From the NCBI GenBank assembly GCA_963762825.1, contig CAVXLZ010000002.1, positions 868,001 through 932,000 of the forward strand: a stretch of DNA of 64,000 nt, in the 5' to 3' direction. Made by a program: the position numbers and the translations under genes. Positions 16,837-25,036 of the stretch are shown here, piece by piece. The first letter of the stretch is position 1. Each line of letters begins with the position of its first letter. The notes beneath the pieces are model-generated. The model saw nothing but the letters and a program-made list of their open reading frames with translations, was not told the origin of the DNA and did not search any database. The stretch is from Miltoncostaea sp963762825 (GTDB lineage Bacteria; Actinomycetota; Thermoleophilia; Miltoncostaeales; Miltoncostaeaceae).

Positions 16837-17778
16837 ATGAACCTATCTGCTCTCGCATCCCTCGTGCGCGACCACCCCGGCCTGCGGGGAAAGGAGGGCC
16901 TGCGGGACGTGGCGTCGATCATCGGTGGCGACGGGGACGACGCCGCGGTGATCCCCGATGCGTGCGGCCATCTGGTCATGGCAGCAGAAGCCATCTGGCC
17001 CCCATTCGTCGCGGCGCAGCCGCGCGCGGCGGGCGTCGCCGGCATCGTTACGGTCCTGAACGACCTGGCCGCGACCGGGGCGCGCCCGATCGCCCTGCTC
17101 GACTGCCTGGTCGCGGGAACGCCGGAGATCGCCCGCGAGATCCTCACGGGGCTGCGCATCGGCGCCGACCTCTACGGGGTGCCGGTCGCCGGGGGGCACG
17201 CGACCCTCGAGGGCGACGGCCCTCCTGCCCTCTCCACCTTCGCGCTCGGACGGGCGCTCTCTCCCCTGTCGGCCCGCAACGCGCGACCCGGCGACGCCGT
17301 GGTGCTCGCGGCATGCCTTGAGGGCGAGATGGTCCGCGGCCCCGAGGGGGCCTTCTTCAGTCATCTGCGCGGACCGCGGCGCGAGCAGGCCGCCGCCGAC
17401 CTGGCTCTCCTCGCCGAAGCCGCGGAGGCCGGGGAGGCGTGGGCCGCGCGCGATGTGTCGATGCCCGGTGTCGTGGGGTCCCTGCTTCAGTTCTGCGAGA
17501 GCGCCGGGGGCCTCGGCTGCGCCCTCGATCTCGAGGCCCTCCCGATACCGGCGAACCTCGCGCTCGAGGACTGGTTGGTCAGCTTCCCGTCGTTCGCCTT
17601 CCTGGTCGCCGGCGATCCCGTCGCCTTGGTCGCGCGATTCGGCGCGGCCGGGATCGCCTGCGTCCGGATCGGGACGCTCGACCCCTCCGGTGCGGTCCGG
17701 CTGCGCCTCGGCGGTCGCGAGGAGATGGTGTGGGACCTCGACTCCGAGCCGCTCACCGGCCTGCGTCCCCACGCGTAG
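16837..17778 (+). CDS. AIR-synthase-related (PurM/SelD-fold) protein, Sll0787 family
   Basis: 313 residues of the PurM superfamily. An N-terminal half with 'DVASIIGGDGDDAAVIP' and 'VTVLNDLAATGARPIALLD' binds ATP in relatives; 'PVAGGHATLEGDGPPALS' follows, then the C-terminal alpha/beta domain with 'SMPGVVGSLLQFCESAGG'. This matches the Sll0787/NitF member of nitrilase Nit1C clusters rather than true AIR synthase or SelD. Its ATP-dependent reaction is unknown in all organisms, as far as I know. Divergent from DUF1116 and 100 bp upstream of the GGDEF-EAL gene. Confidence 0.82.
   Translation: MNLSALASLVRDHPGLRGKEGLRDVASIIGGDGDDAAVIPDACGHLVMAAEAIWPPFVAAQPRAAGVAGIVTVLNDLAATGARPIALLDCLVAGTPEIAREILTGLRIGADLYGVPVAGGHATLEGDGPPALSTFALGRALSPLSARNARPGDAVVLAACLEGEMVRGPEGAFFSHLRGPRREQAAADLALLAEAAEAGEAWAARDVSMPGVVGSLLQFCESAGGLGCALDLEALPIPANLALEDWLVSFPSFAFLVAGDPVALVARFGAAGIACVRIGTLDPSGAVRLRLGGREEMVWDLDSEPLTGLRPHA
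16840..16845 (-). promoter_or_regulatory. -10-like TAGGTT for DUF1116, inside the divergent gene
   Basis: On the minus strand TAGGTT lies exactly 6 nt before ATG 16833. The hexamer overlaps codons 2-3 of the AIR-synthase-like gene, so the two divergent promoters must overlap. Confidence 0.45.
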
Positions 17779-17877
17779 CGCCGGGCCCGGTGCCGTTCAC
17801 CGGCTCAGCCGGCGCTGCCGGGTGCCGATAGGGAGCTAGCCCTCCGTCGCCAGGACGGACCCGATCGAGGGACACGG

Positions 17878-20295
17878 ATGCTCCCGCAGGATACGTTCGA
17901 GATACCTCCGACCCCGGGGCCGCCAGCTCCGTCCCGTGTTGACCGCGGACGGCTGCTGCGGGGCGCCCGGATCGTCGCCCTCGTCGTCGCCCTCGGTCTC
18001 GTACCCCTCACCGTGGGCAGCTTCCTGGTCGAGCGACAGTCGCGCGACGCAGAGCTGATCCACCTCGACGCGAGCCTCACGAACGTCGCCGACGCCGAGG
18101 CCGGCGCCCTCGAGGCCTACTTCGCCCGGGCCCGGGCGATCGTCCTGGTCTCGGCGCGCAACCCCGCCTTCCGCTCTCTCTACGGCTCCGCCGGTGGGCG
18201 GACGCCCGCCGTCACCGCCACGGGAGAGACGATCGGCGAGGTGAACGCCGCGCTGGCCTACCTCGAGCAGCTCTACCCGGACAGCATCGGGGAGGCATGC
18301 TTCATCGACAGCAGAGGGCCTGAGCTCGCTCGGGTGGTCCGGGGCGAGCGGGCCCCCGTGGCCGACCTGTCGCCGGACGAATCCGACGCCCCGTTCTTCG
18401 CCCCCGCGTTCCGCCGGCGCCCAGGCCAGATCAGCCAGGCCGAGCCCTACGTCTCTCCGGATACTCGTGAGTGGGTGATCTCCAACGCCACCCAGATCGC
18501 CGGCCTTCCCGGAGGATCGCGGGCGATCGTGCACTTCGAGGTCACCATCGAGAGCTTTCGGCAGGCCTCTGCGGAGCTCGCCGGCGGTTTCGAGGTCGCA
18601 GTGGTGGACGCCGGCAGCGGGCGGGTCCTGTTCGACTCCGCGGAGCGGCAGGTTCCCGGCACGCGCCTCGGCCGCCCGGGGGATCGCCGGTACGTGTCGG
18701 TCGTGCGTCAGGGAGACGCTGCGGGGGTGGTCGACCTGGCCGGGAGCCGCACCGTCTACCGTCGCCTGGCCGTCGATACGGGCAACGCCAACGACTGGTT
18801 CGTGGTGGCGAGCGCGCCCCCGCCGCCCACGGCCGGGCTGGGGGTGCTGCTGAAGCCGACGGCGATCGCACTGCTCTTCGTCCTGGTCGCGATCGGCCTC
18901 TGGATCGCGCACCGCTGGCTGCGCCGCAGCGATGAGGCCACGACCGATCCCCTCACAGGGCTGCCGAACCGCCGCCTCTTCAACGACCGCATCGCTCAGG
19001 CCCTCGCGACCGCCCGTCGCGAGGGACAGCCACTCGCCGTGATGCTGATCGATCTCGATCGGTTCAAGGAGGTGAACGACGCGCTCGGCCATCACTTCGG
19101 GGATGTCCTCCTGCAGGAGGTCTCGAGGCGGCTGCGGCGCGTCCTGCGCGAGAGCGACACCGTTGCGCGTCTCGGGGGCGACGAGTTCGCCCTTCTGCTC
19201 CCCCGGGTGCCGGACGCCGCCACCTCGGTGGAGGTTGCAGAGAAGATCCGCCGGGCGATCGGCGCTCCGTTGGCGCTCAAGGCGCAGCTCTCCCTCGAGG
19301 TGGAGGCCAGCGTCGGGATCGCCCTCTTCCCGGAGCACGGCACGGAGGCGCCGGAGCTCCTGCGTCGCGCCGACGTCGCGATGTACGTGGCCAAGGCCAC
19401 GCGCCACGGCCAGGTGGTCTACTCCGCCGATCAGGACCACGGCAATGTCGAGCGGTTGTCCCTCGTCGCCGAGTTGCGGCGGGCGATCGACCAGGGGGAG
19501 CTCGTGCTCCACTACCAGCCCAAGGTCGAGTTGGGCACCGGGGAGATGCGATGCGTCGAGGCGCTCGTCCGCTGGCAGCACCCCGAGCGGGGGCTGCTCG
19601 GCCCAGGGGAGTTCATCCCGATGGCCGAGCACACCGCGCTGATCAAGCCATTGACCCTCTACGTGCTGGAGCGCGCCCTCACCGACTGTCGCCGCTGGGA
19701 GGACGAGGGAATCACGGTCTCGGTCGCGGTCAACCTGTCGGCCCACCACCTGGCGGACCCGGGACTCCCGGCCGATGTGGCCCGGATCCTCGCGACCACC
19801 GGACTCGACCCGAGCCGCCTCGAGCTGGAGATCACCGAGAGCGCCCTGATGGCCGACCCGGCGCGCGCGCTCACGATCCTGGAGCAGCTGAGCGAGATGG
19901 GGGTCGCCCTCTCGATCGACGACTTCGGTGTCGGCTACTCCTCGCTCAACTACCTCAAGAAGCTGCCGGTCGGCGTGCTGAAGATCGATCGCTCGTTCGT
20001 CATGAACATGGAGACGAGCCCCGACGACGCGATGATCGTCCGGTCGACCATCGACCTTGCCCGCAACCTCGGCCTGCGGACCGTCGCAGAGGGGGTGGAG
20101 AGCCTCCGCGTCATGAATGCGCTCCAGGCGCTCGGGTGCGACGCCGCCCAGGGGTTCCACGTCAGCCGAGCGATCTCGGCCGACGCCCTCGTGGAGTGGA
20201 GCCGGGCGAACCTCGGCGACGCGGCGGTCACGGGCCGCGAACCGGGCCACCTCTCCTCACCTGAGGACTACCCGGCCCCCAGCGCCCAGGCGTAG
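17878..20295 (+). CDS. Membrane GGDEF-EAL protein (cyclic-di-GMP turnover)
   Basis: 805 residues. A membrane helix at about 31-50, an extracytoplasmic sensor domain (about 55-315, Cache-like by layout), a second helix (about 322-340), then GGDEF and EAL domains. The diguanylate cyclase site is intact ('RLGGDEFALLL'). The phosphodiesterase has 'EALVRWQHP', 'NLSAHHLAD', 'ELEITES' and 'DDFGVGYSSL', so both activities are possible. ATG 17878 follows a GAGGGA site. Its last 28 bp overlap the convergent GNAT gene. Its place inside the nitrogen island suggests the sensor may report on nutrient state, which is inference. Confidence 0.9.
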   Translation: MLPQDTFEIPPTPGPPAPSRVDRGRLLRGARIVALVVALGLVPLTVGSFLVERQSRDAELIHLDASLTNVADAEAGALEAYFARARAIVLVSARNPAFRSLYGSAGGRTPAVTATGETIGEVNAALAYLEQLYPDSIGEACFIDSRGPELARVVRGERAPVADLSPDESDAPFFAPAFRRRPGQISQAEPYVSPDTREWVISNATQIAGLPGGSRAIVHFEVTIESFRQASAELAGGFEVAVVDAGSGRVLFDSAERQVPGTRLGRPGDRRYVSVVRQGDAAGVVDLAGSRTVYRRLAVDTGNANDWFVVASAPPPPTAGLGVLLKPTAIALLFVLVAIGLWIAHRWLRRSDEATTDPLTGLPNRRLFNDRIAQALATARREGQPLAVMLIDLDRFKEVNDALGHHFGDVLLQEVSRRLRRVLRESDTVARLGGDEFALLLPRVPDAATSVEVAEKIRRAIGAPLALKAQLSLEVEASVGIALFPEHGTEAPELLRRADVAMYVAKATRHGQVVYSADQDHGNVERLSLVAELRRAIDQGELVLHYQPKVELGTGEMRCVEALVRWQHPERGLLGPGEFIPMAEHTALIKPLTLYVLERALTDCRRWEDEGITVSVAVNLSAHHLADPGLPADVARILATTGLDPSRLELEITESALMADPARALTILEQLSEMGVALSIDDFGVGYSSLNYLKKLPVGVLKIDRSFVMNMETSPDDAMIVRSTIDLARNLGLRTVAEGVESLRVMNALQALGCDAAQGFHVSRAISADALVEWSRANLGDAAVTGREPGHLSSPEDYPAPSAQA

Positions 20296-20777
20296 CCGTC
20301 GGGAGCGAACCCGGGTTGCGCCCCCGAGAGGGCGATCGCCATCGGCTGATGGGTCGCCCCGCGGAACTCTCCGGGCTCGCCCTGGCGGCTCCAGCCGAGC
20401 CGGCGGAAGAAGGCCACGTTCGGCTTCTGGATGAGGGCGATCATCCGGGTTCCGCCGGCCTCGCCGGCGGTGGCGACGGCGAAGCGCACCAGCGGCGCAC
20501 CCACCCCGACGGTGCGCGCGTCGGGCAGCACCGCGAGCCGGTCGCCCTTCCACAGGCCCGCCTCGTCGAGCGGGTAGAGGCGTACCGCCCCGACGACCCG
20601 GCCGGCGATCGAGGCCACCACCTTCACGGCGCCCTCGTCCCAGGCGTCGCGGTCGTCGTCCTCGAAGATCCCCTGCTCGGTCACGAACACCTCGCCGCGC
20701 ACGGCATGGTGCGCGGCGACGTCGTCCGGGCTGCGCGCCACCCGGACCTCCACGAGGGTCCGGGTGCAGAGCTCCAT
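20268..20777 (-). CDS. GNAT acetyltransferase, MSMEG_0567/Sll0786 family
   Basis: 169 residues with one GNAT fold: 'HHAVRGEVFVTEQGIF' near residue 25, the cofactor loop 'RTVGVGAPLVRFAV' and 'MIALIQKPNVAFFRRLGW'. This matches the acyltransferase (NitE) of Nit1C clusters. The ATG at 20777 shares one base with the radical SAM stop, so it is the last gene of a four-gene operon. Substrate unknown; the fixed pairing with the radical SAM enzyme suggests it acts on that product. Confidence 0.82.
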   Translation of the reverse strand: MELCTRTLVEVRVARSPDDVAAHHAVRGEVFVTEQGIFEDDDRDAWDEGAVKVVASIAGRVVGAVRLYPLDEAGLWKGDRLAVLPDARTVGVGAPLVRFAVATAGEAGGTRMIALIQKPNVAFFRRLGWSRQGEPGEFRGATHQPMAIALSGAQPGFAPDGYAWALGAG

Positions 20778-21926
20778 CAGGCGCTCACCGCGGCGGGCTC
20801 GCCGTCGCGGCCACCCCCGAAAGCGCGCTCGAACGTGCTGAGCGCCGAGCAGGCCTGGCAGCGCACGCACCCGGCCCGGGTGTCCTGGCTCAGCATCTGA
20901 GCGTCGGCGAGGAGCGGTGCCACCTGCTCGTACACCTCGCGCATGTACTCCACCGAGGGGGGCTCCTCGTGGGCCACGATGCTGCCCGGCGAGGGGCGCA
21001 GGGGAACCACGAACGGGTAGACGCCGCGCTCGATCGCCGCCCGGCAGCCCTCCATCACCGACTCGGCCGACTCGCCGAGGCCGAGGATGAAGTAGGTCGA
21101 ACACCTGGCCGCGGCCGAAGACCTCCACCGCCGCCTCCCAGGCCGACAGGTAGAGCTCGCGCCCCTGGGCGTGCTTGCCGGGCGCCACCCGGCGCAGGAC
21201 GTCCTGGTCCCAGACCTCGAGGTGCAGGCCGAGCGACTCGACGCCGCTGCGCTTGAGCTCTCCGAACCACGAGAAGTCGTTCGGGGGCTCCAGCTGAACC
21301 TGCACCGGGAGTCCACTCGACTCGCGGATCGCGGCGGCGCAGCGCGCCATGTACGAGGCGCCACGGTCGTCGCGGTTGGGGGTTCCCGTGGTCAGGGTCA
21401 CGTCCTTGGCACCGTCTAGTCGCGCCGCGGCCTCGGCCACCTCGGCCAGCATCTCGGGCGTCTTCAGCGGGATCGTGCGCCCGTGGGAGAGGCTCGTGCC
21501 GATGGCGCAGAAGTGGCACTGCTCGTCGGTTCCCCAGTAGACGCAGCGCTGGAACACCGTCGAGGCCATGCTGTCGAGGTGCATCAGGGCGATCTTCCAG
21601 TACGGCACCCCGTCGGCCGTCTCGAGGTCGTAGATCTTCGGCCGCGGGTGCAGGTGCACCGGACCGATCTCGACGCCGTCGCGCAGCAGCCGCCCCGCCT
21701 GCCCGGAGCTGTGCATCACCAGCTCGTAGGGCGAGCGCGCGACGTAGTCGCCGTTCACCGGAACGGTGAGCGGCGCTCCATCGACCCAGATGAAGCCCGC
21801 GTCCGACGGGCCTGCGCCACCCTGGCGGCCCTCGACGGCCGTCCGGGTGCGCACGCCCATCGTCTGCAGCTCGACCGCGAGCGTCTTGATGTCGAAGCCG
21901 CCCGCGACGGCGTCGGTGGTGCTCAC
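20777..21926 (-). CDS. Radical SAM enzyme, MSMEG_0568/Sll0785 family (one frameshift)
   Basis: About 382 residues once one base is removed. The iron-sulfur motif is unusual: 'CVYWGTDEQCHFC' (Cys-x8-Cys-x2-Cys rather than x3/x2), typical of this family as I remember it. 'PLKTPEMLAEV', 'LTTGTPNRDDRG' and 'LEVWDQDVLRRVAPGK' follow. An extra A near 21100 (GTCGAAC where GTCGAC is expected) shifts the frame before 'TYFILGLGES'; the C-terminus then continues to 'CVRCQACSALSTF', a cysteine cluster that may bind a second cluster. GTG 21926 overlaps the upstream stop (GTGA). Corresponds to NitD of Nit1C. Confidence 0.85.
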
Positions 21927-23428
21927 CAGTGCTTCTCGTGGAGCTTCTCGAAGTTCTCCTTGAAGACCATCCGCTTGAGCTGCTCCGAGACCGGTGCGCC
22001 CTCGATCTTCCAGTACTCGCCCATGAAGTCGGACCAGGGCTCGTCGGATCCGAAGATCACGCGATCGCCACCGATGCCCTGCTTCTCGATCTCGACCAGG
22101 AGCCAGCGAGCGCCGAAGCCGATGGCCCACGAGGTGTCGGTGTAGACCTTGTAGCCGTCCTTCACCCACTGCATGAACTTGGGCACGAGCTTGATGTGGC
22201 CGCTGACGCCGCCGCCGAAGTGGACGAGGTGGATCTTGCAGCGCTTCCCGTAGGCCTCGACCATCGGGATGAAGTTGTTGATGTCGCTGTTGCCGCCGGC
22301 CGACGTGTGGAAGTGGAAGACGTAGTCGTGCTTCTCGCACGCGTCGAAGCACATGTCGGCCAGTTCCTTGGTCTCCTCGTCCCACTCCTCGGGGTTCGGG
22401 TTGCCGCCCAGCAGGAAGGTGGTCTTCAGGCCGATGATCCCGGCCTCGCCGCAGTGCTTGAGCGCCTCGAGCGTGTGCTCGCGGTCGCGCGGCAGGAACG
22501 ACACCCACAGCAGTCCGCGGATGCGGTCGCTCGAGGTGGCGGCCTCCATCACGATCGGGTTGAGCGAGAAGGGCTGCTCGGGCTTGGGGATGCCGTAGTT
22601 CGACATGCACAGGCTGCGCTCGACCCCGTACTTGTCCATGTGCTTGAGGAAGTCCCCGACCCGCGGGAAGTCATAGACGATCGGCTTCACCGGGTAGTCG
22701 ATGCCGTAGAACGGCCACGCCTCGATCTCTCCGATGTGGCTGTGCCCGTCGATCACGTTCCGCTTCATTCCATCTGGCAAGGACACGATGCTCCCGTCGT
22801 TCAGCTGGTCAGAAGGTTCTCGCGGAGCGAGGTGGCGGCTGCCCGCCACTCGATCCGGATCGGTGAACTCCTGCCGCGGTGCCAGGGGTTCATCCGTGGT
22901 GGCCTCGCCGGTCTGCGGGTCGAGGGCGATCCCCTCGACGGCGTACCGCGGCATCATGGTGTCCGGGTCCAGCAGGGTCGACACCGCCACCGCATGGCCG
23001 CTCGAGAGCGACATCTCCACGCGGCGGTACGGGGGCCACAGCTCCCTCTCGCCCTCGCTCCAGATGACGGCGGTGCCGTCTCCGGCCGCGCGGGCGCGAC
23101 GGATGGCCGTCTCCGTCCGCTCGATCGATGCGCGCATGGTGAGCTCGCGCGCCCTCATCTGGTAGGCGGCCTCGCGCACCAGGTCGAGGTCGATCTCCGG
23201 GGAGATCTGATGGCGCGGCACCCCGGCGTCGGCGAGCTCAGCGTCACGATCCGCGGTGCGGAAGGTGACGACGAGCGCGTCGACGTCGGGAACCGAGCCC
23301 AGATGGTCGGCGAGCGAGCGGACGACGACCGCCACGGCCTCGTAGAGGTCGGGGCGTACGGTGGCGACGGGGTAGAGGCGCTCCTCTCCCAGTCGCCACC
23401 GCCGTAGGACGTCGTCGCGCTCGCTCAC
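21923..23428 (-). CDS. Unknown N-terminal domain fused to TIM-barrel amidohydrolase
   Basis: 501 residues. Residues 1-220 form a domain I do not recognise ('RWRLGEERLYPVATVRPD', 'YQMRARELTMRASIERTE'), soluble and without metal motifs. From Met221 ('MKRNVIDGHSHIG') it is an amidohydrolase_2/ACMSD-like barrel with HxH in 'DGHSHIG', 'FHFHTSAGG', 'HLVHFGGG' and the final metal Asp in 'VIFGSDEPW'. It occupies the place a nitrilase would hold in a Nit1C operon, so hydrolysis of a C-N bond or a decarboxylation is likely. Met221 could be an internal start; the frame is unbroken. GTG 23428 is used. Confidence 0.8.
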   Translation of the reverse strand: MSERDDVLRRWRLGEERLYPVATVRPDLYEAVAVVVRSLADHLGSVPDVDALVVTFRTADRDAELADAGVPRHQISPEIDLDLVREAAYQMRARELTMRASIERTETAIRRARAAGDGTAVIWSEGERELWPPYRRVEMSLSSGHAVAVSTLLDPDTMMPRYAVEGIALDPQTGEATTDEPLAPRQEFTDPDRVAGSRHLAPREPSDQLNDGSIVSLPDGMKRNVIDGHSHIGEIEAWPFYGIDYPVKPIVYDFPRVGDFLKHMDKYGVERSLCMSNYGIPKPEQPFSLNPIVMEAATSSDRIRGLLWVSFLPRDREHTLEALKHCGEAGIIGLKTTFLLGGNPNPEEWDEETKELADMCFDACEKHDYVFHFHTSAGGNSDINNFIPMVEAYGKRCKIHLVHFGGGVSGHIKLVPKFMQWVKDGYKVYTDTSWAIGFGARWLLVEIEKQGIGGDRVIFGSDEPWSDFMGEYWKIEGAPVSEQLKRMVFKENFEKLHEKHW

Positions 23429-23447
23429 CGGCCGGGTACCTCGGTCC

Positions 23448-23933
23448 CTAGACCGTCCAGGTGTTCAGCTGGAAGGCCTTGTTCTGCCACGCGGTCAGCG
23501 CCGAGTCGAGCACGTCGAGCGGGTTGAACGCGGTGACGCCCGGGATCAGGTCGTCCTCGCGGAATCCGTAGAGCGCGCCCATGGCGAAGCGGCATGCGTA
23601 GATCGTGGCGCCCTCGTCGAGGAGCGTCTTGAGCTGGTTGTTGATCGCCATGTGTCCCGGGAAGGCCTCCTGGCCGACGGCCGGGTAGCCGCGGGTGCCC
23701 GATGCCATGAGCACGCCGGGTCCGTAGAGCACGAGGCTGACCTTGAATCCCTTGCGACCGAGGCGGGTCGCCGTGAGCAGGTTGACGAGTCCGACCGAGC
23801 CCTCGTAGGGCACGGTGTGCATGAAGATCCATGCCTCCTGGCCCGGCTCGGCCTTGATGTCGGGGAAGACCTTCTCCGCGACGTCGTAGAGCTCCTGTCC
23901 GGCCTCGGGCTTCATTCCGTCGATCTTCGCCAC
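23448..23933 (-). CDS. Sll0783/MSMEG_0572 family nitrogen-starvation protein (DsrE-like)
   Basis: 161 residues matching the Sll0783 family: 'GQELYDVAEKVFPDIK', 'WIFMHTVPYEGSVGLVNLL', 'VLYGPGVLMASGTRGYPAVG' and 'ATIYACRFAMGALYGFRE'. The fold is DsrE/F-like, with a cysteine in the last motif. The Synechocystis gene is nitrogen-responsive and affects storage-polymer formation; its biochemistry is unresolved. GTG 23933 has GAAGGAG 6 nt upstream, making it better than the in-frame alternative at 23978. First gene of the operon that continues with the amidohydrolase, radical SAM and GNAT genes. Confidence 0.85.
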   Translation of the reverse strand: MAKIDGMKPEAGQELYDVAEKVFPDIKAEPGQEAWIFMHTVPYEGSVGLVNLLTATRLGRKGFKVSLVLYGPGVLMASGTRGYPAVGQEAFPGHMAINNQLKTLLDEGATIYACRFAMGALYGFREDDLIPGVTAFNPLDVLDSALTAWQNKAFQLNTWTV

Positions 23934-24100
23934 GCTCGCTCCTTCGTATGGGCACGGAGGCGTCCAGCTCGGGTCCACACTGCGTCATGGACACCGCCGG
24001 GTTTCTCGGAAGGTAGGATCCTCGTCTCTGGAGGGCCCTCGGCGCAACCTCGAACAGACCAATCGTCGGGAACGACACTGTGGACGAGGAGGCGGCCGGC

Positions 24101-25036
24101 GTGGACACGACAGTGGTTCTGGCCATCGGCGGCAACGCCCTCGCTCCGGCCGGGCTCGGCGACTTCGCCGACCAGGAGGAGCGCGCACGGGGTGTCGCGC
24201 AGGCCGCCGTCGCCATCGTGGAGGCCGGCGAGCGGCTGCTGGTGGTGCACGGCAACGGCCCCCAGGTGGGTGCGCTGGCAATGGCCCAGGAGGCCGTCAG
24301 CAGGGAGGTGCCCCCCCAGCCGTTGTTCGTTCTCGGGGCCATGACGCAGGGCCAGCTCGGCTACCTGTTGGCGCAGGCGATCGGGGACGCCCTGGCGAAG
24401 GCCGGCCGGCACCGTTCGGTCGCTGCGGTCATGACCCAGGTGGTGGTGAGCCGGGACGATCCGGCCTTCGGGTCGCCCACCAAGCCGATCGGCCCGTTCT
24501 TCTCCCAGGGCCGGGCCAGCCGTCTCGCCGACGCGCGCGGCTGGCATGTGGCCGAGGACTCGGGGCGCGGCTGGCGCCGGGTGGTTCCCTCACCGGAGCC
24601 GATCGAGGTGGTGGAGGCCCCCGAGATCGAGCGGTTGCTCGACGCGGGCGAGGTCGTGGTCGCGTGCGGGGGCGGCGGGGTTCCGGTGGCGCGCGTCGAT
24701 GACGAGCTGGTCGGCGTCGATGCCGTCATCGACAAGGACTTCGCCGCCGCGCTGATCGGCCAGGTCGTGGGCGCCACCTCGCTCCTGCTGGTGACCGGCG
24801 TCGAGCAGGTGCATCTCGACTTCGGCACCCCCGCCGAACGCGCGGTCGAGCGGATGACCGTGGCCGAGGCCCGTGAGCACCTCGACGACGGTCAGTTCCC
24901 GCCCGGCAGCATGGGCCCGAAGATCCAGGCGGCCGTCCAGTTCGTGGACGCCTCCGGGGGCACGGCGATCGTGACCTCGCTCGATCGCATCGCCGACGCC
25001 GTCGCCGGGCGCGCCGGGACCCGCATCGTCGCGTGA
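24101..25036 (+). CDS. Carbamate kinase
   Basis: 311 residues. Catalyses carbamoyl phosphate + ADP to ATP + carbamate, which falls to CO2 and ammonia. Complete family motifs: 'LAIGGNALAPAG', 'VVHGNGPQVGALA', 'VACGGGGVPV', 'GVDAVIDKDFAAALI' and 'PGSMGPKIQAAVQF'. GTG 24101 has GAGGAGG 8 nt upstream; an earlier GTG (24080) lacks this. No arginine deiminase or ornithine carbamoyltransferase is nearby, so carbamoyl phosphate must come from another source; FdrA and DUF1116/DUF2877 proteins here suggest one. Divergent from the Sll0783-type operon; the next gene overlaps by 4 bp. Confidence 0.93.
   Translation: MDTTVVLAIGGNALAPAGLGDFADQEERARGVAQAAVAIVEAGERLLVVHGNGPQVGALAMAQEAVSREVPPQPLFVLGAMTQGQLGYLLAQAIGDALAKAGRHRSVAAVMTQVVVSRDDPAFGSPTKPIGPFFSQGRASRLADARGWHVAEDSGRGWRRVVPSPEPIEVVEAPEIERLLDAGEVVVACGGGGVPVARVDDELVGVDAVIDKDFAAALIGQVVGATSLLLVTGVEQVHLDFGTPAERAVERMTVAEAREHLDDGQFPPGSMGPKIQAAVQFVDASGGTAIVTSLDRIADAVAGRAGTRIVA

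Noticed and set aside
17779..17877. c-di-GMP riboswitch before the GGDEF-EAL gene
   Set aside because: Key conserved blocks are missing, so I list it only as a weak observation, not a feature.
22768..23428. Separate gene for the N-terminal domain of the amidohydrolase fusion
   Set aside because: No stop codon separates the parts; the frame is continuous, so I keep it as one fused gene.
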